Assembly: GCA_947650365.1 (NCBI GenBank)
Contig: OX393551.1
Coordinates: forward strand, 61,497,173 to 61,561,172
Length of the DNA: 64,000 bases
DNA from: Chamaelirium japonicum
Lineage: Eukaryota > Streptophyta > Magnoliopsida > Liliales > Melanthiaceae
Direction: 5' to 3'
The notes beneath the pieces were generated by a model. That model was not told where the DNA came from. It did no database searches and saw nothing but the letters and a program-made list of their open reading frames with translations. This document shows, piece by piece, positions 37,434-47,909 of this stretch. The translations under genes were made by a program, and so were the position numbers. Each line of letters begins with the position of its first letter. The first letter of the stretch is position 1.

Positions 37434-38413
37434 GTACGAATGAATTAGAATGGATCATACGAATGAATTAGAATTGATCGTGCAAATGAATTAGAATGGA
37501 TTGTATGAATGAATTAGAATGGATCATACGAATGAAGTAGAATGGATCGTACGAATGAATTAGAATGGATCGTACGAATGAATTAGAATGAATCGTACGA
37601 ATGAATTAGAATGGATACATTCGAACGAATGAATTAGAATAGATCGTAGGAATGAATTAGAATGGATCATACGAATGAATTAGAATTGATCGTGCGAATG
37701 AATTAGAATGGATTGTACGAATGAATTAGAATGGATACATTCGTGCGAATGAAGTAGAATGGATCGTACGAATGAATTAGAATAGATTGTTTGAATGAAT
37801 TAGAATGGATACATTCGAACGAATGAATTAGAATAGATCGTAGGAATGAATTAGAATGGATCATACGAATGAATTAGAATGGATCGTACGAATGAATTAG
37901 AATGAATCGTACGAATGAATTAGAATGGTGGATATCGTGCGAATGAAGTAGAATGGATCGTACGAATGAATTAGAATGGATCGTACGAATGAATTAGAAT
38001 GAATTGTACAAATAAATTAGAATGGATACATTCGAATGAATGAATTAGAATAGATTGTAGGAATGAATTAGATTGGATCATACAAATGAATTAGAATTGA
38101 TCGTGCGAATGAATTAGAATGGATCGTATGAATGAATTAGATCGTACGAATGAATTAGAATGGATCGTACGAATGAATTAAAATGGATATATTCGAGCGA
38201 ATGAATTAGAATGGATACACTTGTAAGAATGAATTAGAATGGATCGTACGAATGAATTAGAATGGATCAGCAAATTCGGAAACACATTCGTGCGAATGAA
38301 GTAGATATGATCATTCGAATGAGTTAGAATGGATCATATGAATGAATTAGAATGGATAGACTCATGCAAATGAATTAGAATTGATCGTGCGAATGAATTA
38401 GAATGGATTGTAC
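37434..38413 (+). repeat. Satellite block, forward orientation
   Basis: Forward monomers. From about 38140 to 38310 the block holds the inverted partner of 31440-31610, including the private tag. Confidence 0.9.
38140..38310. repeat. Inverted duplicate B with private tag
   Basis: The tag AGCAAATTCGGAAACAC at 38269-38285 is the reverse complement of 31464-31480, and the flanks match in inverted order with a few differences. The pair is about 6.8 kb apart. Confidence 0.88.
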
Positions 38414-38826
38414 GACGATCCATTCTAATTCATTCGTACGATCCATTCTAATTCATTCGCACGATCAATTCTAATTCATTCGTACGATCCATTCTACTTC
38501 ATTCGCACGAATGTATCCATTCTAATTCATTCGCACGATTCATTCTAATTCATTCGTACGATCCATTCTAATTCATTCGTACGATCCATTCTAATTCATT
38601 CGTACGATCCATTCTACTTCATTCGCACGAATGTATCCATTCTAATTCATTCGTACAATCCATTCTAATTCATTCGCACGATCAATTCTAATTCATTCGT
38701 ATGATCCATTCTAATTCATTGGATACATTCGAACGAATGAATTAGAATAGATCGTAGGAATGAATTAGAATGGATCATAGGAATGAATTAGAATTGATCG
38801 TGCGAATGAATTAGAATGGATTGTAC
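38414..38826. repeat. Satellite, short alternating blocks
   Basis: Reverse from about 38414 to 38719 and forward from about 38720 to 38826. Junctions: TTGTACGACGATCC, ATTCATTGGATAC and ATTGTACGATCC. Confidence 0.87.
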
Positions 38827-40411
38827 GATCCATTCTAATTCATTCGTACGATTCATTCTAATTCATTCGTACGATCCATTCTAATTCATTCGTACGATCC
38901 ATTCTACTTCGAATTCATTCGTACAATCCATTCTAATTCATTCGCACGATCAATTCTAATTCATTCGTATCATCCATTCAAATCCATTCCTACGATCTAT
39001 TCTAATTCATTCGTTCGAATGTATCCATTCTAATTCATTCGTACGATTCATTCTAATTCATTCGTACGATCTATTCTAATTCATTCGTACGATCCATTCT
39101 ACATCATTCGCATGAATGTATCCATTCTAATTCATTCGTGTAATCCATTCTAATTCATTCACACGATCAATTCTAATTCATTCGTATGATCCATTCTAAT
39201 TCATTCCTATGATCTATTCTAATTCATTCGTTCGAATGTATTTATTCTAATTCATTCGTATGATTCATTCTAATTTATTCAGACGATCCATTCTAATTCA
39301 TTCGTACGATCCATTCTACTTCATTCGCACGAATGTATCCATTCTAATTCATTCGTACAATCCATTCTACTTCATTCTTATGATCCATTCTACTTCATTC
39401 GCACGAATGTATCCATTCTAATTCATTCGTACAATCCATTCTAATTCATTCTTTCGATCCATTCTAATTCATTCGTACGATCCATTCTACTTCATTCGCA
39501 CGAATGTATCCATTCTAATTCATTCGTACAATCCATTCTAATTCATTCGCACGATCAATTCTAATTCATTCGTATGATCCATTTTTATTCATTCCTACGA
39601 TCTATTCTAATTCATTCGTTCGAATGTTTCCATTCTAATTCATTCGTACGATTCATTCTAATTCATTTATACGATCCATTCTAATTCATTCGTACGATCC
39701 ATTCTAATTCATTCGCACAATCTATTCTAAGTCATTCGTACGATCCATTCTAATTCATTAGCACGATCCATTCTAATTCATTCGTACGATCCATTCTATT
39801 TCATTCGTACGATCCATTCTTACTCATTCGTACGATCCATTCTAATTCATTCGCATGAATGTATCCATTCTAATTCATTCGTACGATCCATTCTAATTCA
39901 TTAGCACGATCCATTCTAATTCATTCGTACGATCCATTCTATCTCATTCGTACGATCCATTCTTACTCATTCGTACGATCCATTCTAATTCATTCGCATG
40001 AATGTATCCATTCTAATTCATTCGTACAATCCATTCTAATTCATTCGCACGATCAATTCTAATTTATTCGTATGATCCATTGTAATTCACTCCTACGATC
40101 TATTCTAATTCATTCGTTCGAATGTATCCATTCTAATTAATTCGTACGATTCATTCTAATTCATTCGCACGATCCATTCTAATTCATTCATACGATCCAT
40201 TCTACTTCATTCGCACGAATGTATCCATTCTAATTCATTCGTACAATCCATTCTAATTCATTCGCACGATCAATTCTAATTCATTCGTATGATCCATTCT
40301 AATTCATTCCTACGATCTATTCTAATTCATTCGTTCGAATGTATCCATTCTAATTCATTCGTACGATCCATTCTAATTCATTCGTACGATCCATTCTACT
40401 TTATTCGTACG
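38827..40411 (-). repeat. Satellite block, reverse, with 143-bp units
   Basis: Reverse monomers. At 39758 and 39901 the TTAGCACG marker recurs 143 bp apart, a second location of the 6-monomer unit first seen at 2463. The right end carries the ATTCGTACGAATGG junction shared with 60652. Confidence 0.91.
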
Positions 40412-41291
40412 AATGGATACATTCGTGCGAATGAAGTAGAATGGATCGTACGAATGAATCAGAATGGATCGTACGAATGAATTAGAATGAATAGTACGAA
40501 TGAATTAGAATGGATACATTCGAACGAATGAATTAGAATAGATCGTAGGAATGAATTAGAATGGATCATACGAATGAATTAGAATTGATCGTGCGAATGA
40601 ATTAGAATGGATTGTACGAATGAATTAGAATGGATACATTCGTGTGAATGAAGTAGAATGGATCGTACGAATGAATTAGAATGGATCGTACAAATGAATC
40701 AGAATAGATCGTACGAATGAATTAGAAATGATCGTACGAATGAATTAGAATGGATACATTCATGCGAATGAATTAGAATTGATCGTGCGAATGAAGTAGA
40801 ATGGATCGTACGAATGAATTGGAATGAATCGTACGAATGAATTAGAATGGATACATTTGAACGAATGAATTAGAATGGATCGTACGAATGAATTAGAATG
40901 GATCGTACGAATGAATTAGAATTAATCGTGCGAATGAATTAGAATGGATTGTACGAATGAATTAGAATGGATACATTCGTGCGAATGAAGTAGAACGGAT
41001 CGTACGAATGAATTAGAATGGATCGTACGAATGAATTAGAATGAATCGTACGAATGAATTAGAATGGATCGTACGAATGAATTACAATGGATCATACGAA
41101 TGAATTAGAATGGATACATTCGTGCGAATGAAGTAGAATGGATCGTAGGAATGAATTAGAATGGATCATACGAATGAATTAGAATTGATCGTGCGAATGA
41201 ATTAGAATGGATTGAACGAATGAATTAGAATGGATACATTCGTGCGAATGAAGTAGAATGGATCGTGCGAATGAATTAGAATGGATTGTAC
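40412..41291 (+). repeat. Satellite block, forward orientation
   Basis: Forward monomers in irregular order with partial 217-bp units. It ends at GGATTGTACGCATTC. Confidence 0.9.
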
Positions 41292-41959
41292 GCATTCTAA
41301 TTCATTCGCACGATCAATTCTAATTCATTCGTATGATCCAATCTAATTCATTCCTACGATCAATTCTAATTCATTCGTTCGAATGTTTCCATTCTAATTC
41401 ATTCGTACGATTCATTCTAATTCATTCGTACGATCCATTCTAATTCATTCGTATGATCCATTCTACTTCATTCGCACGAATGTATCCATTCTAATTCATT
41501 CGTACAATCCATTCTAATTCATTCGCACGATCAATTCTAATTCATTCGTATGATCCATTCTAATTCATTCCTACGATCTATTCTAATTCATTCGTTCGAA
41601 TGTATCCATTCTAATTCATTCGTACGATTCATTCTAATTCATTCGTACGATCCATTCTGATTCATTCGTACGATCCATTCTAATTCATTCATACGATCCA
41701 TTCTACTTCATTCGCATGAATGTATCCATTCTAATTCATTCGTACAATCCATTCTAATTCATTCGTACGATCCATTCTAATTCATTCGTAGGATCCATTC
41801 TACTTCATTCGCACGAATGTATCTATTCTAATTCATTCGTACAATCCATTCTAATTCATTCGCACGATCAATTCTAATTCATTCGTATGATCCATTCTAA
41901 TTCATTCCTACGATCTATTCTAATTCATTCGTTCGAATGTATCCATTCTAATTCATTCG
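41292..41959 (-). repeat. Satellite block, reverse orientation
   Basis: About three 217-bp equivalents in reverse. It ends at CATTCGTGCGAATG, the same hairpin junction as at 21469. Confidence 0.9.
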
Positions 41960-44031
41960 TGCGAATGAATTAGAATGGATCGTACGAATGAATTAGAATG
42001 AATCGTACGAATGAATTAGAATGAATCGTACGAATGAATTAGAATAGATCGTAGGAATGAATTAGAATGGATCATACGTACGAATGAATTAGAATGGATC
42101 GTACGAATGAATTAGAATGAATCGTACGAATGAATTAGAATGGATACATTCGAACGAATGAATTAGAATAGATCGTAGGAATGAATTAGAATGGATCATA
42201 CGAATGAATTAGAATTGATCGTGCGAATGAATTAGAATGGATTGCACGAATGAATTAGAATGGATACATTCGAGCGAATGAAGTAGAATGGATCGTACGA
42301 ATGAATTAGAATGGATCGTACGAATGAATTAGAATGAATCGTACGAATGAATTAGAATGGATACATTCGAACGAATGAATTAGAATAGATCGTAGGAATA
42401 AATTAGAATGGATCATACGAATGAATTAGAATTGATCGTGCGAATGAATTAGAATGGATTGTATGAATGAATTAGAATGGATACATTCGTGCGAATGAAG
42501 TAGAATGGATCGTAGGAATGAATTAGAATGGATCGTACGAATGAATTACCATGGATCGTACGAATGGATTAGAATGGATCGTATGAATGAATTAGAATGG
42601 ATCATACAAATGAATTAGAATGGATAGTGCGAATGAATTTGAATAGATCGTGCAAATGAATTAGAAAGGTTAAATTTGTGAGAATGAATTAGAATGGATC
42701 GTGTGAATGAATTAGAATGGATCGTACGAATGAATTAGAATGGATACATTCGTGCGAATGATGTAGAATGGATCGTACGAATGAATTAGAATGGATCGTA
42801 CGAATGAATTAGAATGAATCGTAGGAATGAATTAGAATGGATTGTACGAATGAATTAGAATGGATATATTCGTGCGAATGAAGTAGAATGGATCGTACGA
42901 ATGAATTAGAATGGATCGTACGAATGAATTAGAATGGATACATTTGAACGAATGAATTAGAATGGATTGTAGGAATGATTTAGAATGGATCATACGAATG
43001 AATTAGAATTGATCGTGCGAATGAATTAGAATAGATTGTACGAATGAATTAGAATGGATACATTTGTGCGAATGAAGTAGAATGGATCGTACGAATGAAT
43101 TAGAATGGATCGTACGAATGAATTAGAATGGATCGTACGAATGAATTAGAATGGATCGTGCGAATGAATTAGAATGGAAACATTGGAATGAATGAATTAG
43201 AATAGATCGTAGGAATGAATTAGAATGGATCATACAAATGAATTAGAATTGATCGTGCGAATGAATTAGAATGGATCATACGAATGAATTAGAATGGATC
43301 GTGCGAATGAATTAGAATGGATTGTACGAATGAATTAGAATGGATACATTCGTGCGAATGAAGTATAATGGATCGTACGATTGTACGAATGAATTAGAAT
43401 GGATACATTCGTGCGAATGAAGTAGAATGGATCGTACGAATGAATTAGAATGGATCGTATGAATGAATTAGAATGAATCGTACGAATGAATTAGAATGGA
43501 TACATTCGAACGAATAAATTAGAATAGATCGTAGGAATGAATTAGAATGGATCATACGAATGAATTAGAATTGATCGTGCGAATGAATTAGAATGGATTG
43601 TACGAATGAATTAGAATGGATACATTCGTCCGAATGAAGTAGAATGGATCGTACGAATGAATTAGAATGGATCGTACGAATGAATTAGAATGAATCGTAC
43701 GAATGAATTAGAATGGATCGTATGAATGAATTAGAATGGATCGTACGAATGAATTAGAATGGATCGTACGAATGAATTAGAATGAATCGAACGAATGAAT
43801 TAGAATGGATCGTACGAATGAATTAGAATGGATACATTCATGCGAATGAATTAGAATTGATCGTGCGAATGAATTAGAATGGATCGTACGAAAGAATTGG
43901 AATGAATCGTACGAATGAATTAGAGTGGATACATTCGAACGAATGAATTAGAATAGATCGTAGGAATGAATTAGAATGGATCATACGAATGAATTAGAAT
44001 TGATCGTGCGAATGAATTAGAATGGATTGTA
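41960..44031 (+). repeat. Satellite block, forward orientation
   Basis: Forward monomers. About 42480-42900 repeats the irregular stretch of 22790-23170 (CCATGGATCG, then GGTTAAATTTGTG) with scattered differences, so it is an older third copy. It ends at GGATTGTACGATCC. Confidence 0.91.
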
Positions 44032-45454
44032 CGATCCATTCTAATTCATTCGTACGATCCATTCTGATTCATTCGTACGATCCATTCTAATTCATTCGTA
44101 CGATCCATTCAACTTCATTCGCACGAATGTATCCATTCTAATTCATTCGTACAATCCATTCTAATTCATTCCTACGATCTATTCTAATTCATTCGTTCGA
44201 ATGTATCCATTCTAATTCATTCGCACGAATCTATTCTAATTCATTCCTACAATCCATTCTAATTCATTCGTACAATCCATTCTAATTCATTCGCACGATC
44301 CATTCTAATTCATTCGTACGATCCATTCTAATTCATTCGTACGATTCATTCTAATTCATTCGTACGATCCATTCTAATTCATTCGTACGATCTATTCTAA
44401 TTCATTCGTACGATCCTTTCTAATTCATTCGTATGATCCATTCTAATTCATTCGTACGATCCATTCTACTTCATTCGCACGATCAATTCTAATTCATTCG
44501 TATGATCCATTCTAATTCATTCCTACGATCTATTCTAATTCATTCGTTCGAATGTATCCATTCTAATTCATTCGTACGATTCATTCTAATTCATTCGTAC
44601 GATCCAAATGAATTAGAATGGATACATTCGAACGAATGAATTAGAATAGATCGTAGGAATGAATTAGAATGGATCATACGAATGAATTAGAATTGATCGT
44701 ACGAATGAATTAGAATGGATTGTACGAATGAATTAGAATGGATACATTCGTGCGAATGATGTAGAATGGATCGTACGAATGAATCAGAATGGATCGTACG
44801 AATGAATTAGAATGAATCGTACGAATGAATTAGAATGGATACATTCGAACAAATGAAGTAGAATGGATCGTACGAATGAATTAGAATGGATCGTATGAAT
44901 GAATTGGAATGAATCGTACGAATGAATTAGAATGGATACATTCGAACGAATGAATTAGAATAGATCGTAGGAATGAATTAGAATGGATCATATGAATGAA
45001 TTAGAATTGATCGTGCGAATGAATTAGAATGGATTGTACGAATGAATTAGAATGGATACATTCGTGCGAATGAAGTAGAATGGATCGTACGAATGAATTA
45101 GAATGGATCGTACGAATGAATTAGAATTGATCGTGCGAATGAATTAGAATGGATTGTACGAATGAATTAGAATGGAATCATTCGTGCGAATGAAGTAGAA
45201 TAGATCATAGGAATGAATTAGAATGGATCATACGAATGAATTAGAATTGATCGTGCGAATGGATCCATTCTTACTCATTCGTACAATCCATTCTAATTCA
45301 TTCGCACGAATGTATCCATTCTAATTCAGTCATACGATCCATTCTAATTCATTCGCACGATCCATTCTAATTCATTTATACGATCCATTCTAATTCATTC
45401 GTACGATCCATTCTGATTCATTCGTACGATCCATTCTACATCATTCGCACGAAT
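44032..45454. repeat. Satellite, reverse - forward - reverse
   Basis: Reverse from about 44032 to 44605, forward from about 44606 to 45262, reverse from about 45263 to 45454. The 45263 flip is at the perfect palindrome GAATGGATCCATTC. The last reverse piece and its right junction match 37260-37440. Confidence 0.9.
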
Positions 45455-46484
45455 GTACGAATGAATTAGAATGGATCATACGAATGAATTAGAATTGATC
45501 GTGCGAATGAATTAGAATGGATTGTACGAATGAATTAGAATGGATACATTCGTGCGAATGAAGTAGAATGGATCATACGAATGAATTAGAATGGATCGTA
45601 CAAATGAAATAGAATGGATCGTAAGAATGAATTAGAATGGATCGTGCTAATGAATTAGAATGGATCGTACGAATAAATTAGAATAATTGTCCGAATGGAT
45701 ACATTCGTGCGAATGAAGTAGAATGGATCGTACGAATGAATTAGAATGGATCATACGAATGAATTAGAATGGATCGTACGAATGAATTAGAATGAATCGT
45801 ACGAATGAATTAGAATGGATACATTCATGCGAATGATGTAGAATGGATCGTACGAATGAATCAGAATGGATCGTACGAATGAATTAGAATGAATCATACG
45901 AATGAATTAGAATGGAAACATTCAAACGAATGAATTAGAATAGATCGTAGGAATGAAAGTAGAATGGATCGTACGAATGAATTAGAATGGATCGTACGAA
46001 TGAATTAGAATGAATCGTACGAATGAATTAGAATGGATACATTCGAACGAATGAATTAGAATAGATCGTAGGAATGAATTAGAATGGATCATACGAATGA
46101 ATTAGAATGGATCATACGAATGAATTAGAATGGATCGTTCGAATGAATTAGAATGAATCGTACGAATGAATTAGAATGGATACATTCGAACGAATGAATT
46201 AGAATAGATCGTAGGAATGAATTAGAATGGATCATACGAATGAATTAGAAATGATCGTGCGAATGAATTAGAATGGATTGTACGAATGAATTAGAATGGA
46301 TACATTCGTGCAAATGAAGTAGAATGGATCGTACGTATGAATTAGAATGGATCGTACGAATGAATTAGAATGAATCGTACGAATGAATTAGAATGGATAC
46401 ATTCGAACGAATGAATTAGAATAGATCGTAGGAATGAATTAGAATGAATTAGAATGGATCATACGAATGAAGTAGAATGGATCG
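45455..46484 (+). repeat. Satellite block, forward, interrupted by the Gypsy element
   Basis: Forward monomers up to the Gypsy insertion. The last five bases (46480-46484, GATCG) are the left target-site duplication. Satellite resumes forward at 59887. Confidence 0.94.
46480..46484. repeat. Gypsy target-site duplication GATCG, left
   Basis: GATCG abuts the 5' LTR (TGTT...) and is repeated at 59887-59891 right after the 3' LTR (...AACA). GATCG is frequent in the satellite, but it lies exactly at both LTR ends. Confidence 0.85.
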
Positions 46485-46599
46485 TGTTGGGGGTAGACAG
46501 AAACCACATATCTTGGGTAGCATTGCAAACGCATCTGAGATAAGAGTTCTCGAGGGAGCCCGTCCAAAAAGCTCGCCCTCCCAGCCCATCAGGAGCCCG

Positions 46600-46790
46600 C
46601 CCCCCCACAGGGAGCTGGATGGACACCTTGTATCTGAGTGCAGCTCGCCTCTCCCAACCCCACAGGAGCTCGCCCCACAGGGAGCTGGATGGACACCTTG
46701 TATCTGAGTGCAGCTCGCCTCTCCCAACCCCACAGGAGCTCGCCCCACAGGGAGCTGGATGGACACCTTGTATCTGAGTGCAGCTCGCAG
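46600..46790 (+). repeat. 70-bp triplication inside the 5' LTR
   Basis: GGAGCTGGATGGACACC begins at 46611, 46681 and 46751, exactly 70 bp apart. The 3' LTR has the same three copies at 58678, 58748 and 58818, so the triplication predates insertion. Confidence 0.93.
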
Positions 46791-46867
46791 GAGTTCGCTC
46801 CCCCGTGCTCACCAAATCACCTTGACAGGGAGCGAGATCCACATTAGGCTGAAAGGGCCCAGGCCAA

Positions 46868-47200
46868 GAGCACTCTTAAGAGCTCGCCTGAGCTCGATGG
46901 AGCTCGCCTGAGATCGCCCAGAAGCTCGCTCAGGAGCTCGCCTGAGCTCGATGGAGCTCGCCCGAGATCGCCCAGAAGCTCGCTCAGGAGCTCGCCCCGC
47001 AGCTCGCCAAGCTCACCCAGGAGCTCGCCTAAGCTCGCTCAGGAGCTCGCCCCGGAGTTCGCCAAGCCCGCGCGAGAACTCGCTGGCAGTGATAGCGGGA
47101 GTTAGACCGTCATGCATAACGAAGACACCGGCATCGCGAACGCCCCTAGCTCGCGCAGGAGCTCGCCCCTAGCTCGCTCAGGAGCTCGCCCAAGCTCGCC
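46868..47200 (+). repeat. AGCTCGCC-rich low-complexity stretch of the LTR
   Basis: Dense degenerate repeats of AGCTCGCC, GAGCTCG and AGATCGCCC, including a unit of about 54 bp present twice near 46890-47000. The same motif is frequent elsewhere in the element. Confidence 0.8.
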
Positions 47201-47614
47201 AGAATTCCCCAGTTTATCGAGGAGGTTGCTCCCGTGAGGTCCGACTCTTGATAGATGTGGAAGAGAAGGCGGAGCAATGGAGGGCGAGCTCACCTTAGCT
47301 CCCCGTCGGAGGTCGCCCACAATGTATGAGAGGATGCCAGGTGTCAAAACCCCACGGAAGCTACGTGGACAAACGTGGTCCACGGAAGCTCACTCGAATC
47401 AGTTCGAGACCTCCCAGACTTGAACATTCCAGAAGGGCCACCTGGCCACGACAAGAAAGATTCCCTCCCCCACTCAAACCGCCTGGCAGGCCTGACGACA
47501 GAATGTCAGGGCGCGAGTACCAAGGACTGTCAGACCCACGCGAGCCAGAACGTGGGGGGTCTAGAAGGCGCCGGAAGAATCTCCACGTGTCGGGCCACGG
47601 TAGGCCGCCGATTG

Positions 47615-47622
47615 CTATAAAT
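47615..47622 (+). promoter_or_regulatory. TATA box of the 5' LTR
   Basis: CTATAAAT sits about 200 bp before the LTR end, in a sensible place for the U3/R boundary. Transcription would start about 30 bp further on. The 3' LTR has the same site near 59682. Confidence 0.7.
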
Positions 47623-47820
47623 GCTCACCCCCAGGCTCCATAGTACAGGTTCGAAATCCCTTTTCCTTCCTCTTTGGTCCATTACAGCTCGCCGTTGTGC
47701 CACTGTGACTGACTTGAGCGTCGGAGGGTCTGCGCTCCTGAGGGAGCCAGCCGTTCTCACGTTCTCTTTTCTTTGTCTTGCAGGCAGCCCGCACGGACCA
47801 GCGAAAAATCCCCCGAACAT

Positions 47821-47838
47821 TTGGCGCCGTCTGTGGGA
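47821..47838 (+). other. Primer-binding site
   Basis: TTGGCGCCGTCTGTGGGA lies just after the 5' LTR. TGGCGCC is complementary to a tRNA 3' end GGCGCCA, as is typical of plant Gypsy elements. I do not assign the tRNA species. Confidence 0.8.
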
Positions 47839-47909
47839 TCTTCGACTGGTTCCTGCGAGAACGCCCACGACCACGCGGTTGAGCGCAGTTCGCTCTCGTA
47901 ACCTCAAGG

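Larger units (their letters stand above)
46485..47819 (+). repeat. 5' LTR of the Gypsy element
   Basis: 1335 bp, from TGTTGGGGG to CCCCCGAACA, short inverted ends typical of LTRs. It holds a 70-bp unit repeated three times, then an AGCTCGCC-rich stretch, then a TATA box and U5. Same length as the 3' LTR, with about three differences. Confidence 0.96.

Noticed and set aside
46449-47660. Several open frames of 60-130 codons inside the LTRs, on both strands
   Set aside because: They follow the 70-bp triplication and the GC-rich AGCTCGCC stretch and occur identically in both LTRs; no domain seen.
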